Of a stretch of DNA of 64,000 nt, positions 24,890-36,159 are shown in pieces. Source of the DNA: Glossina fuscipes (taxonomy: Eukaryota; Arthropoda; Insecta; Diptera; Glossinidae); contig NW_023998556.1 of the NCBI RefSeq assembly GCF_014805625.2, positions 782,327 through 846,326 on the forward strand. The letters run 5' to 3'. The notes beneath the pieces were generated by a model. That model made no database searches. It worked only from the letters and a program-made list of their open reading frames with translations, and was not told the DNA's origin. The first letter of the stretch is position 1, and each line of letters starts with the position of its first letter. Made by a program: the position numbers and the translations under genes.

Positions 24890-27248
24890 AGTCGTCTTTT
24901 GCCATGCAAAAACCAATCAAATCAAACGTCAGGCGAGTATCCGCTATATATATTGAAATTTTTGGCTACAATTTTGGAGAGTTTCTCAGTTGTGTAATTA
25001 ATCTGGGAATACATAAGTAGCAAACTTGAGTTCTCGACATTAATTGTAGGAACGGAACGACGTAGGCTTAAAATTTAATTTTTTGCTTCAATGTAGACGC
25101 CTCGGCTTAATATTGTTCATGCTACAAATACATTAAAAATATGAATATACTTTGCCATATTAATCACGAATATAATAATTAAAATGAGATTTTGACAATG
25201 ATAAGATGAAATAGAGTCAAAATAGACTTGGAACCACATAAAGCATGTTTAATTGGCTTATCGAAAATTTTATAATGGATACTTTGCTATGTAGACTTAG
25301 AATACAACGATGAAAATATATTAAACAAACTTACTCTCGATATCACCTTGCTTAAAGCAATAGCTGTCAAGGAGATTTAGATAGTATTTTGGCTCACTGC
25401 TGAAGACAATCGTACAATTTTTTTTACAATTTCAATGAACGAATGAATATAATTAAGCGAGCTAATATGTTTTACGTAAAAATATAAAATGTGCAGAAGG
25501 TAATGTTTCGACTGCTAAAAGAAATAAATGAAACTGCAAAAAGGAGGAATAAATGAAGACTCAGCAGTGCCGAGGCATGGGCGAAAACGCGATTTTGACG
25601 AACATGTTCCTTTGATTTATTCCAATAGCATTGACATGAAATTTAACATGGCCTTTATTTTAATGCTTACAGGTTTTGGGGACATATTGGAAGATTTATT
25701 GACCCCATCACAACTAAAGTCAGCGGGAAGATGTTGAAATATTCCTCTAAAAACAAATAAAATACTTCTTTTCCTTATTTTAGTTTTATATTAAAACAAG
25801 AAAAGTTTTTTCAACTTTTCGATACTGATTTTATATTTGCAAGGCATGGAGATCTCACTTGAACCTTACTCTGTCCATCAGTCTGTTAACAGCAGTTTTA
25901 GAAAAAAACGTATATATGTATATAAAAAAGACGCATAATTTTCTTGTAAATTTGCTTGTGATACTACTGTGTGTCGGACTGTGAAAAACAGATATATATC
26001 AAATTTTTTATGAACGTAAGTGGGTTTCTTGCTTGATAAGATAAATAACCTCTTTTTTTGTTTGCGTTTATGTACACTTCGGGATACAAAATTTAAAACA
26101 CTTAGCTTTAAGCAATCATTAAGTAGCAGAGCCCCAGTAATTACTTTAAATATCGAAACGTTTAAAACAAGGGAAAAAGAAACTAGAAATCTTGCTCTTT
26201 GACGTCATTGAAGGGAGGTGTGATCGAAAGATATACGCTTCATCCGGCAGTTTAAGCCGTCTCTTGCTAAGGCAACGCAAACTTGTTGTCTTTTTTTTGC
26301 ATGAAACGGAAAACTGTACCATGAATAAACGTCTGAAACATTGATCGAAAATGGAAGGGTACGCAACGATCTGATTTGAGCTAGAAAGATAACCGTTACA
26401 CTGCGCTGCGGACGGCGGAACCTTTTGATATGAGAATAAGTTGATTTTATAAACGCATACTAACGGCAATTATCGTACAGATTTATTGCGAGGTTCTTAT
26501 GAAGCACCCAAGAATTATGATCACAGTCATTTAATTTAGTGGAATAGTGCGTAGTTGAATTGTTCGGAATATTGCAGCGATCCGACACAAGAAGTGAAAA
26601 AGTTCAGATACAATTTTCAAAGTTGACGCAATTCAGGATTAGGGCTTAATTGATTGTGCACATACAAACATGCTTTTTGATCCACCCGTCTGGTTATGTG
26701 GGAAAAGCATTGCAACTCTTGCATTAGAACAGTTTGTATGTACAGTAATATAAGCATTTACTAGCGTTTACATAGTTGTCCCGGAAAATTAACGTCAAAA
26801 GTAATATTAAAAAGTTCCCACGTCGTATGCAATTCAGTTCTATTAAAGGAAATTTCGCTTTACCGATAAGTTTCACGTTGCGAGAATATTAATCAAAAAT
26901 CAATAAAACCATTTGATCAACTGGCATATTACGCAATACAAAAGTAACGTTCGTCTTAGACCGGCAATGTTTAGCTCTAAGACGTCAGTTTTGATAGATT
27001 ATGAAGCAATGGCAAGATTTCGTATTTTCTAAACTTTTCTAAGATTTTCCTCTTGGAATCGCTTTATAGGGAATATGAGATTCTAAGCGAAACTGGAATT
27101 TATTCACGCCAACGCGCTGTTAAATTTCGCACAATAGCGCAGATGACGTGAACGTAACATTGCTTTAGAAATTTTGTAAAAGTCTAATACATTTGCGACA
27201 AGCGTGGCTTATTCTGCGCAAGAACAAATCTGAGGACTCGAAAGCGTA
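24890..27248. other. AT-rich non-coding stretch
   Basis: No gene or repeat family recognised. A 107-codon minus-strand open frame (26146-26469) shows no family motif and is treated as incidental. Confidence 0.5.
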
Positions 27249-27400
27249 AATAAGCATAAATCAGCTGGGTACGGTATATTACTAGCGACTGTTGAGAAAA
27301 TGTTGAAAGACAAAGGTCATTTTACAGCATGATGAACTTTGACCCTATCATGCAAAAGTCGCTCAAGATGCACCAGCAGCGCTGAAAAAAATACCACTTA
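27249..27400 (+). pseudogene. Mariner transposase fragment (mauritiana/mellifera-like)
   Basis: One frame reads INQLGTVYY (27258-27284), matching 'WDQLGVVYYELL' of mariner transposases. A second block reads KVILQHDEL, a stop, then PYHAKVAQDA (27313-27372), matching 'KVILQHDNARPHVAK', which carries the second catalytic Asp (retained here). The segment between the two is shortened. Stops and substitutions show it is dead. Flanking parts of the transposase are not recognisable. Confidence 0.62.
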
Positions 27401-29439
27401 CTACAATGATTCAAGGATAAGAGAAAGAAATTTGCGGGCTGTAACCGTGACAACAACGCGATACCAGACATTTTTCAGCAAACTAAGCAACATTTGACGA
27501 TAAGGATGAACGAACCCCAAAAACAAAAAAAATTGTTCTTCCGCGATGGTGGCTGGCCGAGTTTAGATTCAACGAACTTTTTTACCCTCTTTCTTTTAAT
27601 TTAATAAGAAAAGTTTTTGTGGTTGGTAGCAATGCCCCAAGATTTTTAGCTTGCTCTTAACATTTTTTCAACAAGTTTTTCTTTAATGATTTTCAACCTT
27701 CTTTTTTTTACTTGTCACGCTTAGAAGTGTGGTTTTCCCGGTTTGCTGCTGTTTCCCTCTTCCTCTTGAGTATGCTACATTTTTAAGTTAGTCTGGGTTT
27801 GACTTGATATATAGAAAACGTCATTAGTAGTAAAAAAAACACAATACAAGTAACGAAAGCTAATGAAGTTGCACTGAAGTAAAAATATTTGACACAGAAA
27901 GAGCATTTCGCAATTAATAAAGGAAAGAAAGGTGCGGAAAGCCGAAAGTGGGGTCGATAGTACATGCGGAAAACCAGAAACTAGAAGGAAATTACATTTT
28001 GCCTATTTTTTTAATGCCACTCTTTACAAATCCTATTGAAATCTTAACTTGAAGTCATTGACGGTTATGATAATGTTTTCTTCTTAATCGAAATTATGTA
28101 TTACTATATATAATTCTTGGAATTAGTGTAAATGGTTACCAGTTTTAATTATATTTTATTACGACTATTATGTTAACATAGGAAAGAATCTCTCTCTAAG
28201 ACCTAAATCACTCATACGCATCCATAAGATTTCACCTTTTGATAAAGGGTAAAATTATACAACAGCTTCACATCAATTCGCAAAGTACGGTAAATAATAA
28301 CTACATCTCGACATCCCTATGAAAATATTCGCATTATACATTTTTACGAGCCTGAAAAATAGCTAAAGCTGGCGATGCCAACGGATACGTTCCAGTAATC
28401 CCTAAATTTTTAATACTGCTTGCTGAACTTAGTGGTTTAAATGTCATTTCCCACAATTCTTGCCCAATCCTTTCGTAAAATTCGTAGCTTACAATCTCAG
28501 CAATTATCTTTTGTGCATAAAATTAGATAATAATAATTTACTATTTTATTAAGCTATTTTTCGGTTTAATTTAGCTTGCAATGTATACAAAGGTTAAGAG
28601 GCTACTCGACAGATGCACTCATTGCACTTTACGTAGCAAAGTAACTGACCAGTCCACTCCGTAAATATTTATTATGCGAATGGAACCTCATCAAAATTAA
28701 ATCTTTTTACAATCTATTTTCATTAAAAATATCTCGAAAAATTTTAAGCACACGACATCAAAAAAAAAAATATTTTCCTAAGATCGTTTGAAAAGATTTG
28801 ATAACTTCAGTATTCTTCAAGACAAAACATGTTGTTTTCTATATGTGTTAAAATCTTCAACACTATTCCTATTAGTATTTAAAATATTGCAATCGAAATT
28901 GATAAAGCTATTGAATGCAGAATTTAATAAATTTTTCGTCTTGATTTTATGCAAAGCGACAAGAAACGTTTCCGTAAGACGTTACACACTAACGTTAAGC
29001 TCAAGGAAAATTTAAAAAAAAATCGAAACGTGAGAGGATTGGTGGCTACAAAATAATTTTTCTTCAGTTTTATATGTTTTCTCTACCGGTAACATACATA
29101 TATACATATACTTATATATATACACTTATATACTTGTGTATGAATTTTCCAGTTTGCATCTTCCATTACTTACTATAAATAGGGATAAACCGCATAAGAC
29201 AAACTATCCTCTCACTGGGATAAATGATGCATCAAAATATATGCGCAGATATTTATACGTTAGTACAGAGCTCACCTTTATGGTACATAACAAGAGTTAC
29301 GAAATTCTAATGATACCAAAGTTAGTTTTTACGATAAACTGTGTTCTCGTGCAGCCAAAATGTTGCTTCAAAAAAAATCTAGCGAGAATGTATTATCTGC
29401 ATTAGTAATTTGCACCCATTTTGTTGGTAAAATACACCT
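27401..29439. other. AT-rich non-coding stretch
   Basis: No gene recognised. TA/CA-rich simple sequence lies at about 29090-29140. The 89-codon frame 29136-29405, just upstream of the I-like element, has no recognisable product. Confidence 0.5.
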
Positions 29440-31146
29440 CTTTTAAACGAGCTAGGGTTCCTTGGTGGAACAACACGCTTTCGTTTTTGAGGAAAAATAA
29501 AATGGATCTATGGCATCGCTTTAAGAGAGGTCCTGATCAGGATCATTTGTTATTATACAAAAAGGCCAATGCTCTATTCAGGAAGGAATTACGGAAATCA
29601 AAGGCACTTAGTTTCAAACTTTTCTCGAGACGAATTCACAGAAATACGCCAATGAAAGTTGTCTGGAACAAAATCAACAGACTTAATGGGACTTCAAACC
29701 TGAACGAAATTTCTGCCATCTGCACTCCCAATGGAACTTTAACTGACGCAGATGAGATTTCTAATTACTTTGTGGTGTGAATACTTCTCTGACAGCAACT
29801 TCTCCAGTGCTTTCATCGAAATTAAAAGGACTCCAATACCTCTTTCAAATAATATCGATAGATGTGCCATGTTCTTGGAAAATTGCGTATCTACCTCAGA
29901 ACTTGGAAGTTGTCTCTCCAATTTGAAGGGGAAGACACCTTATACCAAATGATCAGTGCTATGTCTAAGTCTAGTAAAAAGAAATTGCTGGACCTATATA
30001 ATACGGTATTTATGACTGGCCATATACCCTACATGTGGAAACTGGCAACAGTTGTTCCAATTCCAAAGCCAAAAAATGTCTCCATCGCATCAGATTATCG
30101 CCCAATTTCTCTTTTATTTTGCCTCTCTAAGGTATTAGAGAAGATTATGGCATCTAGATTATCTTGGTTTCTTGAGTCCAAGAACCTGATAACAAAGCAA
30201 CAAGTTGGTTTCAAGCGGGGTAGAGGGTGCATCGATGCTCTGTTACATATTGATTATTTCACAAGCAAAGCAATTTCAGAACGAAATCACGTAACAATTC
30301 TCTCAATTGATTTCGAAAAAGCATTTGACAGAGTTGGTCTTCATGTTATCTTAAGACTCTTGAAATCATGGAATGTCGGATCCAAATTCTTCAACTACAT
30401 CAAATCATTCATGTCGCATCGGCGGTTCAAAGTTAGAATCAACAATCATCTTTCTGATTCCTTTCCGCTAATGAATGGCATTCCGCAAGGATCTCCTCTC
30501 TCTGTCATGCTTTTCCAGATCGCTTTCAACGAAATTAGCAAAATTCTTTGCCGTGTACCAAGAGTGGAACATTGTCTCTACGCGGACGATGTATACATTT
30601 TTACAAAAGAAAAAGACAACACGAAAGCAATCAACATCCTCGAATCTATTGCATGTGAGATCTCCACATGGGCAAACTCGTCAGGAGCTAAACTTTCTAT
30701 ACAAAAATCAAAAAAAAATGCACATATGTCGAAAACAAATGTGCGATGCAGGAAACCTACTGATGCATATTAACGACTTACCAGTACTAAATGTGCAGAC
30801 GCTCCATGTTCTCGGGCTCACGTTTTCCAACAATTATCGTTGGAAAGCACACTGTCTTCGGTTAAAAAACTCCCTTTTAATAAGGGTAAATTTCATGCAG
30901 TACGTTGTTTGGAGAAGCCATGCGCATATTAAAACTATTGCTTATCTTACGAAAATGCTTGTGTTAAGCAAGATTGACTATGCTTTGATAATTTATGGCA
31001 ATAGCTGCAAATCTAATATCAACATCCTTAAACCGGTCTATCACCAAGCCGTCAGAGCAAGTTGTTATGCTTTTTGGACGACGCCCATAAATAATATTAT
31101 AATTGAAACTGGTCTCCCAACTTTAGAAAATAGACTGTATGAGTAA
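29440..31146 (+). pseudogene. I-like LINE ORF2: linker and reverse transcriptase
   Basis: Encodes the RT that copies element RNA at a nicked target. The linker (29440-29770) shows RARVPWWNNTLSF and ALFRKELRKSK. The RT has LATVVPIPKPKN, YRPISLL, QQVGFKRGRG, SIDFEKAFDRV (first catalytic Asp at 30309-30311), GIPQGSPLSV (about 30478) and YADD (30579-30590), so the catalytic triad survives. The thumb (30720-31146) includes LHVLGLTF and VLSKIDYALIIYG. Damage: a frameshift plus TGA near 29770-29780, a frameshift back near 29940 (inside the 'LKGKTP-PDG' block), and a frameshift in an A-run near 30713. The frame also ends at TAA (31144-31146) after NRLYE, but coding sense resumes immediately afterwards in the same frame. 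Non-functional as it stands. Confidence 0.9.
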
Positions 31147-32256
31147 AAAGCTAAAATAGTCCCTAAGCTTCTTAATTCAAACAAATCCATTCTCGGTGAT
31201 GACGTAAGAAAGATTATTATTGCGAAGAAAATTGCAAAGTCACCATCTGCAATTGACCATTGTTTGTGCATCGGAAAAGAATTGAACATTCCCTTAAAAA
31301 TTTCCCGGTCTTTTGGTATTAAACCTCCCTGGATTTTGAAAGACTGCTCTTTTGACATCTCACTGTCTATGCACAAGAAAGAAGATACTCCAAATTACGT
31401 CTTCAGGAATCTAATAGCTGAAAAAACCCAAGTATTGGACAGTACTGGTTGGAATCTTTTGTACACAGATGGCTCAAAATCTCCTGGTCTGCCTCCTGCT
31501 TGTGCGGTGGTAGATGCTACAGGACGGGTTCTTCTCAACCACATATTTCACGAAAGTACTTCAACTTTCACAACCGAAGCCAGAGCTATCCTTCACGCTG
31601 CCAACCTTGCCCATAAAAACAAACTCAAAACCGTTATTGTTACCGACAGTTTGTCTGTATTACAAGCTGTTCGGAATCCTTCGACTTCGAGATGGAGCAC
31701 CATCAACAAATTAAGGAATATAATTACTACACCCGACGGAAAAATTAAAATGTTATGGGTACCAAGTCACATCGGTTTACTGGGAAATGAGCAGGCTGAT
31801 CGAGCGGGAAAGTATGCTGCTTCTGCTCCTCTAATTATGGATGATGTCATGGAAAAGTTGGATCTTCAAAGGTACTTTGGAAGAAAAGTTAAAGAGAAAA
31901 TTGCAGAAGGAAATTTACAATACCATCATCAACACTACTCTTGCATTAACCCTCAATTAACTCCACCTCTTTATCCAACAAATGTTGAGAAAACCAAGAT
32001 CCAAACATTTTCGAGAATTCGCCTTGGTCATACAATTGCAACTCACCAATGGATCCTGAAGAAGTCTTCTCCCCCAATCTGCTGTTGTGGACAAACTCTT
32101 ACTATAAAGCACATTCTCTGCGACTGCCTCAACTTTTCCTTGGCCAGAAGTATTGCATTTGGAACGATTAACCCTTTGAACATTCTACAATCAGCTTCAG
32201 AGCAGAATATCAATTCTATACATTACTTTATTAATACTACTAAGCTCATTATCTAA
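31147..32256 (+). pseudogene. I-like LINE ORF2: RNase H and CCHC C-terminus
   Basis: Continues in frame after the single stop at 31144-31146; an open stretch of 330 codons begins at 31264. RNase H type I residues are all present: YTDGSK (Asp at 31468-31470), TTEARAI (Glu at 31576-31578), VTDSLSV (Asp at 31645-31647) and GNEQADRAGK (Asp at 31798-31800). The fold would remove the RNA strand after first-strand synthesis. Near the C-terminus, CCCGQTLTIKHILCDC (about 32086-32133) is the C-C-H-C motif usual at the end of I/R-type ORF2 proteins. Stop TAA at 32254-32256. This part has no further disruption. Confidence 0.9.
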
Positions 32257-32385
32257 TGTACATTTTATTATTCTTTTTTATAATTAGAGCCGGTAGCCTG
32301 TGTTGCTAGTGCTCAATGTCTTTTTTTTAGTCTAAAATTGAAATAATAATGATAATAATAATATTTAAAATAATAATCGAAATAT

Positions 32386-33504
32386 TTAACATCATAGCGG
32401 GTTGTATTTTGATACTTCTGGAGTAGTTTACGGACACACCCGCGGTAGAAACTTCTTAAACGCGAGACGAAATAGTTATCGGCCCATTTTCGGATATCTT
32501 CATCTGCGCGAAATTGCTAATATCGATCTTAACCAGCGCTATGCAGAAGAAGACAGTTCTCGAGAACATGCCGAAATCGAGAGATGCTACCAGATCAAGC
32601 TAAAGATCGCTTTCTGTATTGGTTACACTGGAGAAGGCCGGGCGTATGCGAATTCGTCGCAAGCCATTTTCTAAATGTTTCATAGGTAACTGCTTTTGAC
32701 TCTGGGCCAACCTAATGATTTGCATAGCTTCAGTTTTACTTTTTCTAGTTTAATCCATTAAAGACCGAAAACCACGCAGAGCCATAAATGATATTCGTCC
32801 GTTTTCACTTTGATATACAATGAACGACAATTATAAAATATAAATAAAAATATCTAAGCTATCTGAAATTTCGGGGAAATTGGACGCGACAAGCACGTTT
32901 TATTCATTTTATTCATTCATTTCAATTTCATTGGACAGAATTTATTAACACAACTAGTATGATATTTTTGGATGCTATTCTTTGTTTTGCCACAAAATAT
33001 TTTGAAATTTTTCATATTACTCAACATCGCCTCGTTTTTTGTCAGCGTTTATGTGACTTAGTTTCGCGTCTGCGAAACTCGCAAATCGAATTTGAATTTG
33101 TTCTCACATCTTTGATTCCGACGCCAATACATCGTGGCACAATCAATATTTCCTGGTATTTTCTTCTGACCAGTGTCCAATCCTTATAGAAATAATACAA
33201 AAAAATTCACTGCGCTAAGTCACGCAAAGCAAATCAGAAAAATTCCCAAATGGAAGCACATGCCGGAGTAAATATAAAAAATGTATCAGCCTTTGAAAAA
33301 CGCACTACACATTTTAATCATACGTTGCGAAAAGTTGAATTGGCAACATCGAAGTTCGAAGGCAATCAAATTTAGATCACCACTGCTGAAGCAACGTATG
33401 TCACTCTAGTGCACTAGGAAGTTGAAAGCTAAGCTTAGCTAGCTAGAAGAGCAACCTCACACTTTAAAATCTAAAGCTAAAACTCTAGACCAATAAAATT
33501 TATG
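32386..33504. other. Non-coding stretch
   Basis: A 90-codon frame directly after the I-like tail (32402-32674) is compositionally plausible as protein, but I do not recognise it. No further element recognised. Confidence 0.45.
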
Positions 33505-34745
33505 GAATCAGTCTAAAAATAAATAAAGACCCTGGCGCAGACAACATCGTGGCGAAAGTGGTTCGCGATTTACCATAAGGTGCTCTGAAGACCTTGCTAT
33601 ATATTGTTGCAGAAATCCCAAATCCACTTCATTTCGGCTAATTGATTTTCCCACAAAACAAATTCCATAAAAAGGGAAAAACCAAGTCCACTTTCGGGGC
33701 GCATCATGAAAGTTAAGGGATTGAAAATGAAGCCATTAACTTAGGCGATAGTAATATGCTTATAAATATTTATATAAATAGAATATTTGAGGAAGGCAGA
33801 GTCAATCGAAAAAGAATATTTGAGTTGAGAAGTTGAGAATATTGCCAAAATAAACTGTGAATAATCCTACTCTTAAAGAAATTGTTTGTAAATAAAAGAA
33901 TCTTGAAGTAAAAACGTGCAACTGAATTTCTCTTAGAAAAAGAAAAACCACGATCTATTCAGAACCGTATTCAGAAAAGAATTTCGTAATAATATCATTA
34001 ACAGCATCTTCCGTGCTGGATAATTTCGATTGCCTTGGAAAAAATCTCTTGTTGTTGCGGTACCTAAACCAGGGAAATCCGTCTTAGGGACGCGTAAGCT
34101 TGTTACCGATCATCTCCGAACTGATTAACAGATTATATGATTAAATAATGTTATCCCCTATATTAACGCGCTTTGTTATTTTACTTCAACACCAAGTTAT
34201 ATTCAGGCAATTCCATGACATTTTAAAACCAACTTTTTATCGGATATACACAGGAGACATGCAAAAACAATACTTTACGCACATGTTCACACAGCCACTA
34301 TAAGAACACTTGCAAACCACAACATGGCGTCAAGACAAGTCTAAAACAATATTGCCATCATAGAGCAGTGGCTGCAAAAACGTCATATCAACGTTAGTCT
34401 AGCAAAATGCACTCCACTAACTATTCATTGCTTTGAAAAACCCCAGAAAACCCACGTCAAATATTTGGGAATCGACTATCTTACAAGGACTCACCGTGTA
34501 AGTGCCCAGTTAACTCAAATAAAATTGCAAACGAATGAATTATGGTGGCTGTTAAACTCAAACTCAAAACGGGGTTTACATAATAGTATAATAAAGCAGA
34601 TATAATGCTGTTATTACGCCAATACGGTCCTGTGGAACACAATAACAGGGAGAAGGTTACTACTCAAACGCTGCCAAAATACAAAGAAATCACTCAAATA
34701 CTCTGCGTACGATAACAGGCGCTCCCCGATGCCTAACTAATTCAA
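33505..34745 (+). pseudogene. Jockey-clade LINE RT relic, interrupted
   Basis: Block 1 (33505-33620) reads SLKINKDPGADNI and VRDLP, then KTLLYIVAEI, the start of a Jockey-type RT ('K-APG-D-I ... LP'). About 360 bp of unrelated sequence follows. Block 2 resumes at about 33990 with IFRAG, a stop, then LPWKKSLVVAVPKPGKS (34030-34083), the next expected motif. The core to about 34300 is barely readable. The thumb then returns: LAKCTPLTIHCFEKPQK, VKYLGIDYL (about 34460), NELWWLLNSNSK and ANTVLWNTITG (34619-34651). Several stops and frameshifts. The family differs from the I-like and the 19-kb LINEs. Ordering of motifs is the main support. Confidence 0.7.
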
Positions 34746-35315
34746 ACATTCAGAGGAACTGGTCGTAGTAGACGTAAGTAAGGAAAGAACGAACAGCTAG
34801 TTTACTGTCACGATATTTTTACTTAATTCAGAAAATCATTCTTTGTCTTCGTGAAAAGTTTACAAAAGTCAATGTTCGGCTTCCTGCAGTCGGTGCTTGA
34901 CCAAAGTAATGGTTTCGAAGGATCTAGGACTGCGTCTGCATCCCAGCCACCTGCGCAAGTGCCAACAAGTAATGAATCGCCCCAAATCACGGCGTGTCAG
35001 GGCACATCAGAAGGCAACACACAAACTAGAGTTTGTGAAGAAAGGAAAAACAAAAAAAGTTTTTCACGTATTGAAAATAATCTTTTAAATTAGCACGCAA
35101 GCTTCACACTGGTAAAAACACAGTAAATGAAGATGTAAAGAAGAAAAACTGTGAACGTCGTAAACTACGACAGATGTTTGGAGCAGCAACCCGCAAAACA
35201 CAAAAGAAGACAATTTTCGTCCAAAGCTGAGCGGAGTGGTGATCTCAAAAAGCAAAATAATATCAACCCAAAAAATGTAATATATTTATAAATGCATATA
35301 TGTATGTATATATTT
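34746..35315. other. Stretch with an unassigned basic ORF
   Basis: Overlapping open frames at 34851-35093 and 34897-35088 (+). The latter encodes a Lys/Arg-rich peptide (HPSHLRKCQQVMNRPKS and onward), followed after its stop by more Lys/Arg-rich sense. I do not recognise it; it may be a transposon or retrocopy remnant. No other feature. Confidence 0.35.
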
Positions 35316-35425
35316 TAGCCAAGAGTCTCGACTAGCAACTCCAATGGTCGTGGGTTCAAATCTCAAGTGCGCCAGAGGTTTTAATAAAGCCGAAAGCCTT
35401 AGATGCTAGTGCTTTTTAAGACTTT
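35316..35425 (+). mobile_element. tRNA-derived SINE-like unit, copy 2
   Basis: A-box-like 'tagccaagag' (35316-35325) and B-box-like 'gggttcaaatc' (35352-35362), then 'tcaagtgcgccagag', 'ttttaataaagcc' and 'agatgctagtgctttttaagac'. It is collinear with 15151-15266. It is followed directly by a GA microsatellite instead of the TAA tail seen in copy 1. Confidence 0.65.
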
Positions 35426-35459
35426 GGAAAGAGAGAGAGAGAGAGAGAGAAAGAGAAAG
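35426..35459. repeat. (GA)n microsatellite
   Basis: Mostly uninterrupted GA units directly abutting the SINE-like body, possibly expanded from its tail. Confidence 0.85.
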
Positions 35460-36159
35460 TGAGAAGTTATGGAAAGAGCAAGAGAGCAAATCTCTTGCGT
35501 TTGTTAAGAAATCTTAATAGAAAGAAGTAAGACCATTCTAGTCGGACAAGGTTGAGTCTCCCCCTTCGCATCACCTAGAGCAATTATTCATTGAATTTCG
35601 TAATAATACAACAAAGACTATATCTTATTCCCATATAAAGGTGTCCTTTTTAGGAAACACATATGGGAAGTTTTCTGGTTGAGAGTATTATTACTCTTCA
35701 CTTATTTCCTTTAGCCCCGTGTCAAGTGGCTGTTGCACTAATTTCCATCAGAAGCAGGTGTATTTCCTAGCCTTTTCTGCTTCCAATCACAAACGCTTAC
35801 TCTATTTTAATCAAAAAGAGATTATTATGTATTTTTATATCCTATTTAATTCATTTATTTTTTTCTTTGATATAGAGCAAGCATGGTTTAAACCAGTGGT
35901 ATACATATGGCTTATATGTCTAGGTTAACGATAATTTATATAACTTCAATCGTTTTATGCGATAAGATTTGTCCGCTACTCTTTGTGTACACAAACTTTA
36001 GCTAATTCGAGTTCACATATTTCAGCAAAGCATGCTGCAGATCACACGTATTATTTTTGAAGGCAGCACCGGACTTGCCGGCTTATTTTACATTTCCTTT
36101 CAAAATTAATCAAATTGAAAATGTTGCCTTATCTAATGTAAATTATGAAGAAAAAGAAT
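35460..36159. other. Non-coding stretch upstream of the NF-YC copy
   Basis: No coding region recognised. The last 100-200 bp may be 5' UTR carried by the NF-YC retrocopy, but this cannot be shown without the parent gene. Confidence 0.4.

Larger units (their letters stand above)
29440..32385 (+). mobile_element. I-clade LINE, 5'-truncated, TAA-rich tail
   Basis: About 2.9 kb of a non-LTR retrotransposon: pre-RT linker, reverse transcriptase, RNase H, a C-terminal CCHC motif, a short 3' UTR and a (TAA/TAATAA)n tail at about 32340-32385. RNase H downstream of RT plus a TAA-repeat tail is characteristic of the I clade of insects. ORF1 and the endonuclease are missing, as in the common 5'-truncated insertion. 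A 3' UTR block (32288-32336, 'gagccggtagcctgtgttgctagtgctcaatgtc' in pieces) recurs at the right end of the window, showing a second copy. I could not find target-site duplications by eye. The coding region has few lesions, so the copy is probably younger than the others here. Confidence 0.9.

Noticed and set aside
26146..26469. 107-codon minus-strand ORF
   Set aside because: No recognisable domain, no splice or promoter context; length is not exceptional in 64 kb.
31065..31376. 103-codon minus-strand ORF
   Set aside because: It lies antisense to the clear RT/RNase H coding sequence of the I-like element and has no motif of its own.
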